Assembly (NCBI RefSeq): GCF_004339595.1 | Contig: NZ_SMFU01000008.1 | Location: 434,001 to 498,000, forward strand | Reading direction: 5' to 3' | Source: Marinobacterium mangrovicola | GTDB taxonomy: Bacteria; Pseudomonadota; Gammaproteobacteria; Pseudomonadales; Balneatricaceae | DNA: 64,000 bases | In this document: piece after piece, positions 1-8,644 of the stretch | Layout of the letters: the number at the start of each line of letters is the position of its first letter | Position numbering within the stretch: position 1 is the stretch's first letter | Notes under the pieces: generated by a model | What the model saw: the letters and a program-made list of their open reading frames with translations, nothing else | What the model was told of the DNA's origin: nothing | Databases searched by the model: none | Translations under genes and position numbers: made by a program

Positions 1-2
1 TT

Positions 3-1136
3 CTATGTCAAAATAATGAGAGTGATATAGGGTTTAAAATATTTGATGAGGTTTCCTTTATTGACCCCGCTTTGATTGTGAACGAATTTGATACAGTTAA
101 TTCGTTCGCACAAAAAAATGATGATTATGCCTGTTTCTTTCCATGCTTTTTTCCAAGAAACTCTTACCTTAAGTCCATTGCAAGTGATAGCGGTTCAGGT
201 TATCAAGACTCTCTAGAAATAAAGAGGCTAGTTAGCACTGTAAAAGATTATGAGATTTTTTTGAGAGGCTGTTCTGATCAAGAAATAGTAAAAAAAGACG
301 ATTGCTTTTATCTCTGGATAGGTATTACGGGCCAAAAAAGATCTTGGGTTGAGCAGAGCTCTGGTTATGCACAGATTATCAATTATCTTAGTAATTCGAT
401 CGATAAAAAATTGGTCGTTTTTGTTGATGGTTGGACAGCTGTTCATGGCTCAAAAGCTCAAGGACAAGTTTGTGATGAAGATAATGCCGTAGCTTCAGAG
501 ATATTTTTAAATCTTAATTGCCATGATAAGGTAGAGTTTGTTTCTTTGGTGGGGTTCGATTACGCATCCAAGATATCTGCGAGTAAAGTGGTCGATTTTT
601 TTATATCGAATGGCGGGGCTGGTGCGACCGTTCCACTGAGAATCGCGCAGCTGCCTGGTGTTATTCATTCTAATTCTAGCCTGTTTACATTTCCTGATAA
701 TTATCCCAGCAGTATTAAAATTATTAATAAGCCGCCTTTAGTTTCTGATTTGGTGGGGGAAGATAATTTGATTTCAGATAAAACATCTTACTCTATAGCA
801 TGGGATGTTGTTTTAAATAAGCTTCTTGATGCTATTTTTGAACTTAGAGGTGAGAGTTTTATCAATAGAGATTTAGAGGAATGTAAAGCTAGGTCGATCG
901 AATTTATAGAATCTAGGCTAGGAAAATCAATAGGATACTTTCCCGATATCTTTCGGACGATTGCTGTTTTTTTTGAAATGCGAAAAGATATGTTTTGGGC
1001 TTATAAAGCGATCTCTTTAGCACATGAAGCGCGACCATCAGGGGATTTCTTGATTAATAAAAAGAAAAAGTATTGTAAATACCTCGATTTTGAAATTATT
1101 TCCTATCAAGACTATAAAAGAAGGCACAGTGCATGA
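3..1136 (+). CDS. Polysaccharide-locus protein of unknown function, 5'-truncated
   Basis: The reading frame is open from the first bases of the window, so the gene starts upstream; a TTG at 72 is only an internal codon. About 377 residues are visible. I do not recognise the family. A segment around window positions 600-690 (NGGAGATVPLR, then LPGVIHSN) has the glycine-rich look of a nucleotide-sugar loop in GT-B glycosyltransferases, and the C-terminal 50 residues look helical. The DNA is clearly more AT-rich than the next gene, which suggests acquisition from another source. It overlaps the next gene by 4 bp (ATGA), so the two are translationally coupled. A glycosyltransferase role is inferred mainly from context. 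Confidence 0.6.
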   Translation, partial: LCQNNESDIGFKIFDEVSFIDPALIVNEFDTVNSFAQKNDDYACFFPCFFPRNSYLKSIASDSGSGYQDSLEIKRLVSTVKDYEIFLRGCSDQEIVKKDDCFYLWIGITGQKRSWVEQSSGYAQIINYLSNSIDKKLVVFVDGWTAVHGSKAQGQVCDEDNAVASEIFLNLNCHDKVEFVSLVGFDYASKISASKVVDFFISNGGAGATVPLRIAQLPGVIHSNSSLFTFPDNYPSSIKIINKPPLVSDLVGEDNLISDKTSYSIAWDVVLNKLLDAIFELRGESFINRDLEECKARSIEFIESRLGKSIGYFPDIFRTIAVFFEMRKDMFWAYKAISLAHEARPSGDFLINKKKKYCKYLDFEIISYQDYKRRHSA

Positions 1137-2731
1137 GGCTACTCGATTGTACGTTTAGGGATGGTGGTTACTATAACTCCTGGGATTTCTCCACTGATTT
1201 AATCCACCAGTACCTTGAGGCTATGTATTCTGCTGGGGTGGATGTGGTCGAACTTGGCTTTCGTACGCTCAAGAATAATGGATTTCAGGGCCCTTGTGCC
1301 TTCACTACCGATGAGTTTATCCGCAGCTTGACGATACCGGACGGGCTGAAGATTGGTGTCATGGTCAATGGCAACGAGCTGGTGGGTGGGATGCCTCAGC
1401 AAGAGGCGCTGGCACGGCTATTCCCCGATGCAGCGGCGGATTCCCCGGTGGATCTGGTACGTATTGCATGCCATGTGTATGAATTTGAGCAAGCACTTCC
1501 TGCCGTTACCTGGTTGAAGGAACGCGGCTACCAAGTTGGTTTTAACCTGATGCAGGTGGCGGATCGCACCGAAGACGAGGTTAAGGCGCTCGCTCGTCTG
1601 GCCTCAGCCTACCCGATGGATGCGCTCTACTTCGCCGACAGTATGGGCAGCATGAACCCTGGTCAGGTTGCACAGATTATTCATTGGTTCCGCAGCGAGT
1701 GGACCGGCGCCATGGGCATCCATACCCATGATAATTTGGGGCTGGCGCTCTCCAATACCCTCCGGGCGCTGGATGAGGGCGTAACCTGGGTCGACTCCAC
1801 TGTCACTGGGATGGGCCGTGGGCCGGGCAATGCCCGCACTGAAGAGCTGGCTATCGAGATAGCCGCACGGAGCGGCAAGTCGGCCAATATGGTGCCGCTG
1901 ATGGTGCTGCTGCGTGAGCACTTCAAGCCGATGCAGGCCCATTATGGCTGGGGCTCCAATCCCTACTACTACTTGGCGGGTAAGTACGGCATTCACCCTA
2001 CCTATATTCAGGAGATGCTCGGCGACTCTCGCTACAGCGAGGAAGATGTTTTGGCGGTAATCGAGCATCTACGAGTGGAGGGTGGCAAGAAGTTTAATCT
2101 TAACACCTTGGATGCAGCACGACATTTCTACCGGGGCGAGCCAAAGGGACGCTGGACTCCCAAGGAGCGATTTGCCAGACGTGAAGTGTTGTTATTGGGT
2201 ACTGGTCCAGGTGTGGCCCGGCACCGTAGCGCGTTGGAGCGCTATATCCGCGACAAGAAGCCGTTAGTGTTGGCCCTCAACACCCAGAGCGCTATTGATG
2301 CGGAATTGATAGATCTTCGCGTAGCCTGTCATCCAGTTCGCTTACTGGCAGACTGTGAGGCTCATACGCGGCTGCCTCAGCCGCTGATTACTCCTTACAG
2401 CATGCTGCCGCCAGACGTCCGTGACTCACTTGGGAATAAGGAGGTGCTGGATTTCGGACTAAAAGTGCAGGCTGATAGCTTTGTGTTTAAGGATAAGCAC
2501 TGCACCTCGCCCACCTCGCTGGTCGTGGGCTATGCGCTCGCGGTAGCTACTAGCGGTAATGCCTCTCGCATCCTGATGGCCGGCTTCGACGGCTATAGTG
2601 CAGACGATCCGCGTAGTCGCGAGATGCACCAGCTCCTGGAGCAGTACCAAGATTCTGAGGGGGCTCTACCGATTAAGTCCATCACTCCGACACGGTATGG
2701 GGTACAGAGCGAGTCGGTTTACGCCCTTTAA
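1133..2731 (+). CDS. HMGL-type pyruvate aldolase fused to a C-terminal Rossmann-like domain
   Basis: The protein has 532 residues. Residues 1-330 form an HMGL/DmpG-type TIM-barrel aldolase: the N-terminus has DCTFRDGGYY (metal Asp and Arg) and residues near 195-200 have the HTHDN metal-binding signature. Such enzymes join or split pyruvate and an aldehyde. Residues from about 349 begin a second domain with LLLGTGPG, and near 460 it has TSPTSLVVGYALA followed by ILMAGFDGY. That pattern resembles DUF115/MptE-like and GT42 sialyltransferase folds. The gene is followed by a cytidylyltransferase and a HAD phosphatase, so I infer it makes a ulosonic acid (a sugar acid built from pyruvate) for the capsule. 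The aldolase fold is well supported; the substrate is not known. Confidence 0.8.
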   Translation: MRLLDCTFRDGGYYNSWDFSTDLIHQYLEAMYSAGVDVVELGFRTLKNNGFQGPCAFTTDEFIRSLTIPDGLKIGVMVNGNELVGGMPQQEALARLFPDAAADSPVDLVRIACHVYEFEQALPAVTWLKERGYQVGFNLMQVADRTEDEVKALARLASAYPMDALYFADSMGSMNPGQVAQIIHWFRSEWTGAMGIHTHDNLGLALSNTLRALDEGVTWVDSTVTGMGRGPGNARTEELAIEIAARSGKSANMVPLMVLLREHFKPMQAHYGWGSNPYYYLAGKYGIHPTYIQEMLGDSRYSEEDVLAVIEHLRVEGGKKFNLNTLDAARHFYRGEPKGRWTPKERFARREVLLLGTGPGVARHRSALERYIRDKKPLVLALNTQSAIDAELIDLRVACHPVRLLADCEAHTRLPQPLITPYSMLPPDVRDSLGNKEVLDFGLKVQADSFVFKDKHCTSPTSLVVGYALAVATSGNASRILMAGFDGYSADDPRSREMHQLLEQYQDSEGALPIKSITPTRYGVQSESVYAL

Positions 2732-2794
2732 TATCTCCTATTTCTCGATAAGCTTTTTTGCTATCCGGTGCAATTTGTTAAACAAGAGGTTTGT

Positions 2795-3541
2795 ATGCGC
2801 ACTGTCGTTATTATTCCAGCCCGCTATGGTTCCAGCCGCTACCCGGGCAAACCTTTGGTTTCATTACTGGAAAAACCGATGGTCCTCTGGGTGGCCGAGC
2901 TGTCGGCAAGAGCCGTAGGCGTCAAGAACGTTTATGTTGCTACCGAGGACTCTCGTATCGCAGAGGTTGTTGAGGCCGCTGGTTTTCAGGCAGTAATGAC
3001 CACCGACGATGCTCTTACTGGCACCGACAGGCTGGCTCAGGCGGCCGAGCAGGTCGAAGCGGATATCTACATTAATGTGCAGGGCGATGAGCCGTTGGCT
3101 GATCCTGCTGATATTTTAAAGGTGCGCGACGCTAAATTGGCCCACATGGACGCTATTATCAACGGTTTCAGTTGGGTAGGCGATAACGAGGATCCGCAAA
3201 GCGTTAACATTCCCAAGGTGATTACCAACGAGCGCGACGAGCTGGTTTACATGTCCCGGACGGCCTTGCCGGGGTTTAAGGACGCCAAGTGCGCGCCTAG
3301 CCGCTACAAGAAACAGGTCTGCATCTACGCCTTTACTCGGGAGGAACTCGCCGCCTTTCGTGCCTTTGGCCGCAAAAGCGAGCTGGAATATTCGGAAGAT
3401 ATCGAGATCCTTCGTTTCCTAGAACTAGGCACAAGCATCCGCATGGTTGAAACCCGACCGGGCAGCCTCGCAGTGGATGTACCTGAGGATGTCGCCAAGG
3501 TTGAGTCTGCACTGCGCCAGGCCATCGAGGTGCAGGTATGA
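2795..3541 (+). CDS. CMP-Kdo synthetase-like cytidylyltransferase (KdsB/KpsU family)
   Basis: This 248-residue protein would transfer CMP from CTP to a 3-deoxy-ulosonic acid such as Kdo. It has the family N-terminus IPARYGSSRYPGKPL that binds CTP, and NVQGDEPL, the Mg-binding segment. Length matches KdsB and capsule-specific KpsU (about 246-250). I chose the ATG at 2795 because AAGAGG lies 5 bases upstream and the protein then begins exactly as the family does; a GTG at 2768 would add nine residues. It sits between the aldolase and the HAD phosphatase, and overlaps the latter by 4 bp. The substrate could be Kdo for KpsC or a variant acid made by the neighbouring aldolase. Confidence 0.88.
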   Translation: MRTVVIIPARYGSSRYPGKPLVSLLEKPMVLWVAELSARAVGVKNVYVATEDSRIAEVVEAAGFQAVMTTDDALTGTDRLAQAAEQVEADIYINVQGDEPLADPADILKVRDAKLAHMDAIINGFSWVGDNEDPQSVNIPKVITNERDELVYMSRTALPGFKDAKCAPSRYKKQVCIYAFTREELAAFRAFGRKSELEYSEDIEILRFLELGTSIRMVETRPGSLAVDVPEDVAKVESALRQAIEVQV

Positions 3542-4203
3542 GGTCTTCGGTAAACCTCTACACCACGCTGGTCTTCGACTGCGACGGAGTAGTGTTGAAC
3601 TCCAACAAAGTCAAGACCGAGGCGTTCTATCAAGCAACGTTACCCTTCGGGCAAGCCGCAGCTAGTGCCATGGTCGACTACCACGTCGCTAACGGAGGAA
3701 TCTCTCGCTACAAAAAGTTCGCCCACTTTCTTGAGCAGATTGTGCCAATTCATGCCGAGCATCAAGGGCCTGATATCGACGGTTTGCTGCAGGCTTATGC
3801 CAGTCATGTGCGTGAGGGGCTGCTGAGCTGTGAGTTGTCCCCGGCGCTTGAAATGTTGCGCCGGCAGATCCCGGATACGCGCTGGTTGATCGTTTCCGGC
3901 GGTGACCAGACCGAACTACGCGATGTGTTTACCCAGCGAGGCATTGCCGATTGGTTCGACGCTAGTATATTCGGCAGTCCAGACACCAAGGATGAGATCC
4001 TGGCGCGGGAGCTCGCCTCTGGCAACATCCGGCAACCGGCTCTGTTTCTTGGTGATAGCAAGTATGATTACAAGGCTGCCACTGCTGCCGGGCTGGATTT
4101 CGTGTTTCTGAGTGACTGGAGCGAGGTGGTTGATTGGCATGCTTGGGTTGCTGAACAGGGTATAGATTCGGTCAACTCTATTCAGTCATTGGCGGAAATT
4201 TGA
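3538..4203 (+). CDS. HAD-superfamily phosphatase, phosphoglycolate-phosphatase-like
   Basis: The protein has 221 residues. Motif I is FDCDGVVL (Asp14 nucleophile, Asp16), motif II is the SGG segment near residue 122, and motif IV is LFLGDSKYD near residue 167. The cap between them is helical. It starts inside the stop of the cytidylyltransferase (ATGA overlap). By position it could remove a phosphate from a ulosonic acid phosphate before CMP activation, the role KdsC plays in Kdo synthesis, although it looks like the beta-phosphoglucomutase/Gph branch rather than KdsC. The HAD assignment is firm; the substrate is inferred. Confidence 0.82.
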   Translation: MRSSVNLYTTLVFDCDGVVLNSNKVKTEAFYQATLPFGQAAASAMVDYHVANGGISRYKKFAHFLEQIVPIHAEHQGPDIDGLLQAYASHVREGLLSCELSPALEMLRRQIPDTRWLIVSGGDQTELRDVFTQRGIADWFDASIFGSPDTKDEILARELASGNIRQPALFLGDSKYDYKAATAAGLDFVFLSDWSEVVDWHAWVAEQGIDSVNSIQSLAEI

Positions 4204-4210
4204 GCGATAA

Positions 4211-6550
4211 ATGACCAAAACATTACCGTTGCAAGAAGCTGCTCATGCTATTGCTAAGGCGTCTGTTCTGGCAGGACGCAAGGATGTCTCAAGTAACTTG
4301 AAGCACTTGCTCGATAAATTGGGGACCGGCGCAGACGAATCTTGGAACGCTGAAGTTGCAGGGAGCGATATTTGTGAAGAGTTTTTTGAGCTGCAGTCCC
4401 GCGTCTGCTTCCCTATTGGACTGTCGGCCTGGTACGCCTTTGATGAAGGGTTAGGAGTTTACCATCGAGAATCTTTGGCGGAATTTACATATTCTGACGG
4501 CGATGAAGTAGAAGACCGCATCTTTAACGCCGTTAAAAGTGCGGAGCAGGTGGGTTTATATTCCAAAGAATTGCTGAAACACCAGATCGACTGGCCTTCG
4601 GAGTACCATCTTTCGGCAGATAGGGCTAATCTGCTTCGACCGTTCGCGAATCAACTTGCTTTTGGCCATGTTCTTGAACTCGGGTGCGGTTGTGGTGCTG
4701 TTACCCGTTACCTCGGGGAACTAGGCGCTCGCGTGACTGCGGTCGAGGGGAGTCCCAGGCGTGCAGCCATTGCTGCTGAGCGCTGTCGGGACCTTGCGAA
4801 TGTTCAGGTGGCGGTTGATAAAATTGAAAGCTTCCCGATCCAGGGCAAATATGATGTGGTTACCCTCATCGGGGTGTTGGAGTACTCTCGTGTGTATGTT
4901 GAGGGGGATGATCCGGTTCAGCAGGTACTGGAGCGTGCGCGAAGTTACCTTAAACCTGGGGGGGTACTGATTGTTGCCATCGAGAATCAGCTTGGTCTGA
5001 AATACTTCGCTGGTGCGCCAGAAGACCACGGTGTTGGCGTTATGTCGGGCATCAATGACTTGTACACTAATGATTCGCCGGTCACCTTTGGTCGTTTGGA
5101 ACTGGAGCAGCGCGCCGCTAGCGCTGGTTTCAGCCACGCAGAAACCTTTTCTCCCTTCCCTGATTACAAGCTCCCGAACTTTATTGTTGCTCCCGAGGCG
5201 GCTGAAAAAGCACCGCATACTTGGAACCTCGGCACTTTATTGGCGAGTTCCGTGTCTGCAGACCGGCAGCGGAATAAGAATTCACTGTTTTCTCTGCGCC
5301 GAGCTTGGCCGTTGGTGGCGAAGAATCGTTTAGTGGAAGACCTTGCCAATTCTCATTTGATGTTGGCCCATACTCAACCTGGCAATACCTGGCAGGAAAA
5401 AGATTCACTCGCTTATTACTATTCCCCGAAAAGAGGTGCTTCGACGAGCCAGGAATTAGCGTTCCATAAGAACACGTCAACAGAATCAGGCATATCCGTT
5501 TGGCGCCGGAATATTGGCAATACTCTACTTACCGCCGGGGATGCCGGGTGGCGAGAAGAGCCTTATCAACCCGGTGAGGTCCACAGCGACCTATTGCAGG
5601 CTGTTTTGCAACGCCCGGGTTGGACATTGGACATGGTATGCGAGTGGGCAGAGACCTGGATTACCAGCTTGCGGCGAGCAGTAATGCCAGAATGCGTTGA
5701 GGGACTGGTGCCTGAAGGGTGGCAAGGCTATCAGACATGGCTCCCTGCGCACTTTCTGGATGCAGCACCCCGAAATCTTATAATTAAGCCGGATGATTCA
5801 ACTGTATGGATTGACCTGGAATGGAAGCGGGAGCATCCGTTACCGATTGAGCTGGTTGTGTTCCGGGGATTGTTTGTGACGTTTTACGGTATAAAAACTG
5901 TAGCTGCACCAGCCAATACGGAATTGCTGGATGGCAATGTGTTGTTGCACCGGGTAATGGAACATTTCGGCTACAAGGCGACTGCCGGCGACTTACGGCT
6001 GTTTTCGAAAGTCATGCACAGTATCGCGTGCCATGCGGAAGGCCGAGTGCCGAGTGAGGGGGGGGCTTCGCTCGATTCTGTGAGATTGCCGGTTTGGAGT
6101 ACCAGAACCCTGAAGCCAACGCTCACCGCAGATTGCACGGTTTATTGGCGTGCCCAGAAGCAAGGGTTCAGTGAGGAGCGCAGTTGTCACCACCCGCTTG
6201 CGCTGGATGGCAATAAGTATACGTTTGGTCTGCACCTGCCTGAAGCCTTAGGCGAGGGAGGTGAGCTAAGACTGGACATATCCAATCGTCCCGGTGTTTT
6301 TTTGGTGGACGCGCTAGAGTTAGTGAATGCAGATGGAAACTGTATCTGGCAGTGGGCACATGATGGTGAGGGCATGACAGGCGTCGCTCAAATGAAATTA
6401 CTTCCCGGGCAGGGCGGTTCCACTTCTGTCTTCCTGTCTGAAGGGTATGATCCCCAGTGCATTCTGCGCATACCTGAGCCTGTTTTTGAACAGTTGGCTG
6501 CTGGCACGGTGTTACGCTTGGTAGTGGCTGGTGCGTCCTTTCAGTTGTAA
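4211..6550 (+). CDS. Large SAM-dependent methyltransferase with kinase-like and beta-rich C-terminal regions
   Basis: This 779-residue protein has a class I methyltransferase domain at about residues 130-330: VLELGCGCGAVTRYL binds SAM, and AVEG and LIGVLEY follow in order. A middle part near residues 515-540 has DAAPRNLI then WIDLEW, like the catalytic loop and metal-binding acidic pair of the APH/choline-kinase fold. The last 150 residues look like a beta-sandwich, with LRLDISNRPGVF resembling accessory modules of polysaccharide glycosyltransferases. A methyltransferase plus kinase in one polypeptide recalls WbdD, which caps O-antigen chains. That comparison is inference from architecture. 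It follows the HAD gene by 7 bp in the same transcription unit. Confidence 0.78.
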   Translation: MTKTLPLQEAAHAIAKASVLAGRKDVSSNLKHLLDKLGTGADESWNAEVAGSDICEEFFELQSRVCFPIGLSAWYAFDEGLGVYHRESLAEFTYSDGDEVEDRIFNAVKSAEQVGLYSKELLKHQIDWPSEYHLSADRANLLRPFANQLAFGHVLELGCGCGAVTRYLGELGARVTAVEGSPRRAAIAAERCRDLANVQVAVDKIESFPIQGKYDVVTLIGVLEYSRVYVEGDDPVQQVLERARSYLKPGGVLIVAIENQLGLKYFAGAPEDHGVGVMSGINDLYTNDSPVTFGRLELEQRAASAGFSHAETFSPFPDYKLPNFIVAPEAAEKAPHTWNLGTLLASSVSADRQRNKNSLFSLRRAWPLVAKNRLVEDLANSHLMLAHTQPGNTWQEKDSLAYYYSPKRGASTSQELAFHKNTSTESGISVWRRNIGNTLLTAGDAGWREEPYQPGEVHSDLLQAVLQRPGWTLDMVCEWAETWITSLRRAVMPECVEGLVPEGWQGYQTWLPAHFLDAAPRNLIIKPDDSTVWIDLEWKREHPLPIELVVFRGLFVTFYGIKTVAAPANTELLDGNVLLHRVMEHFGYKATAGDLRLFSKVMHSIACHAEGRVPSEGGASLDSVRLPVWSTRTLKPTLTADCTVYWRAQKQGFSEERSCHHPLALDGNKYTFGLHLPEALGEGGELRLDISNRPGVFLVDALELVNADGNCIWQWAHDGEGMTGVAQMKLLPGQGGSTSVFLSEGYDPQCILRIPEPVFEQLAAGTVLRLVVAGASFQL

Positions 6551-6592
6551 GTCTAGGTTACGCGGTAATTCCTTTTGGAGAAAGTAAACCAC

Positions 6593-7597
6593 ATGAAAGT
6601 TCTTGTTGTAGGCGGTGCCGGCTATATCGGTTCCCACATGGTCAAGCGGCTAGCCCGGTCTGGCCATGAGGTGGTTGTTCTCGATAATCTCACCACAGGA
6701 CGTCGGTCACTTGCCCAATATGGCAAGCTTATTGTAGGTGATCTTGGTGATCCTGCTTTATTGGAAAGGTTGTTTCGGGAATACGAGTTTGATGGGGTGA
6801 TGCACTTTGCGGCCAGCAGTCTGGTTGGCGAGTCGGTTTCAGATCCTTCAAAGTACTATCAAAATAATGTGGCGTGCACGATAACTCTGTTGGATGCCAT
6901 GGTTCGCAATGGCATAAAACACTTTATTTTCTCTTCCACTGCTGCGACCTTTGGTGAGCCTGTATACACACCGATTGATGAGGCCCATCCCCAGGAGCCG
7001 ATTAATCCCTACGGCGCCAGTAAATTGATGCTCGAGCGCATTCTGAAAGATTACGCTTTTGCTTATGGCCTTAATTCTGTGAGTTTGCGTTATTTCAATG
7101 CCTGCGGTGCTGACCCGGATGGTGAGCTTGGCGAATGTCATGATCCTGAGACTCACTTAATTCCGTTAGTGCTGCAAGCAGCATCTGGCCGTCGCAAGTC
7201 GATCACGGTTTTTGGCCGAGATTACGCCACTGAGGATGGTACTTGTGTTCGCGATTATATCCACATCGAAGATCTGTGTTCAGCCCATGCCCTGGCGCTT
7301 GAAGCGCTAGTGTCTGGAAAGAAAAGTGGTGCCATCGCTTATAACCTTGGGAATGGCTCGGGTTATTCGGTTCAGGCGGTTATTGATGCAGCTCGTCAGG
7401 TCGTCATAAAAACAGGCCATACATTCATTGTCGAAGAAGGACAGCGTCGGCCCGGAGACCCTGCGATCCTAGTCGCTGACGCGGGCCGGGCCAGGACAGA
7501 ACTGGGCTGGTACCCGCAGTATGAGGATCTTCAAACCATCATTGAGCACGCTTGGCATTGGGAACAGAAGCAAGCGTCTGATGTGCTCTGTAATTAA
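6593..7597 (+). CDS. galE: UDP-glucose 4-epimerase
   Basis: The 334-residue protein interconverts UDP-glucose and UDP-galactose with bound NAD. It begins with the Rossmann motif GGAGYIGSHM and has the SDR catalytic serine/threonine region (FSSTAATFGEP) and YGASK (Tyr and Lys). The C-terminus has RPGDPAILVAD, the UDP-sugar-binding part typical of GalE. I chose the ATG at 6593, with GGAG 12 bases upstream, because it puts MKVLVVGG at the N-terminus as in the family; a TTG at 6575 would add six residues. It supplies galactose-type precursors to the polysaccharide locus. Confidence 0.94.
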   Translation: MKVLVVGGAGYIGSHMVKRLARSGHEVVVLDNLTTGRRSLAQYGKLIVGDLGDPALLERLFREYEFDGVMHFAASSLVGESVSDPSKYYQNNVACTITLLDAMVRNGIKHFIFSSTAATFGEPVYTPIDEAHPQEPINPYGASKLMLERILKDYAFAYGLNSVSLRYFNACGADPDGELGECHDPETHLIPLVLQAASGRRKSITVFGRDYATEDGTCVRDYIHIEDLCSAHALALEALVSGKKSGAIAYNLGNGSGYSVQAVIDAARQVVIKTGHTFIVEEGQRRPGDPAILVADAGRARTELGWYPQYEDLQTIIEHAWHWEQKQASDVLCN

Positions 7598-7647
7598 TGG
7601 CTAACCTGTCTACTTTTTCGGTTTAATCCTTTAGTTAAGGGGCGTTA

Positions 7648-8193
7648 ATGGATTACCAACGACTTTCAATTCCTGATGTAGTGCTGATAACTCCAAAAGT
7701 GTTTGGTGATGAGAGGGGATTTTTTCTTGAAACCTTTCGTCAAGGCGACTTTAAGGAAAACTGCGGCAACTATACCTTTGTACAGGACAACCACAGCAAA
7801 TCCCGCCAGGGTATTCTGCGTGGACTCCATTATCAGCTTGAGCAGACCCAGGGCAAGTTGGTTCGTGTGGTACAGGGCGAGGTGTTTGATGTGGCTGTGG
7901 ATCTGCGTCGAAGCTCGCCGACCTTTGGGCAGTGGGTGGGTGCTTATCTGTCAGATCAGAACAAACAGATGCTATGGGTACCTCCAGGTTTTGCACATGG
8001 CTTTTACGTAATGTCTGAGACGGCTGAATTTGTCTATAAGTGCACCGATTATTATCATCCTGATAGTGATCAGTCATTGCTATGGGCCGATCCGGAAATT
8101 GGCATCGAGTGGCCCTTGATCAATGGTGAACCGCCGATGCTGTCGGACAAAGATCGTGCAGCACAGAGTCTGTCTAACGCGCCGTGCTTCTGA
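7648..8193 (+). CDS. rfbC: dTDP-4-dehydrorhamnose 3,5-epimerase
   Basis: This 181-residue cupin epimerase converts dTDP-4-keto-6-deoxyglucose to the L-rhamno form. It shows the family segments QDNHSKS, RGLHYQ (catalytic His region), VRVVQGEVFDVAVDLR and WVPPGFAHGF. Length is normal. The usual partners rfbA, rfbB and rfbD are not in this window, so the L-rhamnose pathway must be completed elsewhere, or the enzyme serves another 3,5-epimerisation. Upstream spacing to galE is 50 bp. Confidence 0.93.
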   Translation: MDYQRLSIPDVVLITPKVFGDERGFFLETFRQGDFKENCGNYTFVQDNHSKSRQGILRGLHYQLEQTQGKLVRVVQGEVFDVAVDLRRSSPTFGQWVGAYLSDQNKQMLWVPPGFAHGFYVMSETAEFVYKCTDYYHPDSDQSLLWADPEIGIEWPLINGEPPMLSDKDRAAQSLSNAPCF

Positions 8194-8644
8194 TCCTCTA
8201 TTAGTTCTCGTTATAGGGGCGCATCCTTGACGTTAGATGATAAGAGGAACCTTTAATATTAGTTCCTGTATTGACGACGACGCAGAGTATCAGTGGTTTA
8301 CAATAGTTCGAAATGAAAAGAGCGTCGGTATTTTTTTTCAGTGTGCTTCTTGCAAGCATACATATTAGTGATTTTTTAGCTCATCAGTTGGCACTTAACG
8401 CTTTGCTTTCAGGTGAAAGCTCTAGTGCTTTAGCTTATAAATTGGGTAATGGACAGGGTCATTTGGTGCGTCTGGCTATTATAGTAGTGTAGCATGTTGT
8501 AGCAGAGGATGGCCGTAGGTATAAGGTGGGAAAAAACGAACGGTGATCTAGTGATACCTGCGGTATTTGTGGCTAATGCTGCGCTTTTTAAATACCAACG
8601 CGGATGGAACACAGCGTAAACCGAATTGGAAGTGATAATCCGTC
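8194..8644 (+). other. AT-rich intergenic stretch between rfbC and the sulfotransferase gene
   Basis: This 451-bp gap is more AT-rich than rfbC. I see no tRNA, no strong terminator and no repeat. The only coding candidate is a 59-codon open frame at 8313-8492 (listed separately). It may mark a junction between blocks of different origin in the locus. Confidence 0.5.
8313..8492 (+). CDS. Possible small membrane or secreted protein, unrecognised
   Basis: This open frame has 59 codons from ATG to TAG. It begins MKRASVFFF and continues with a hydrophobic run to about residue 17, like a signal peptide or a single membrane segment; the C-terminus is also hydrophobic. There is no clear Shine-Dalgarno sequence before the ATG. 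I recognise no family. It could be a chance frame in AT-rich DNA or the remnant of a longer gene. Confidence 0.25.
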   Translation: MKRASVFFFSVLLASIHISDFLAHQLALNALLSGESSSALAYKLGNGQGHLVRLAIIVV

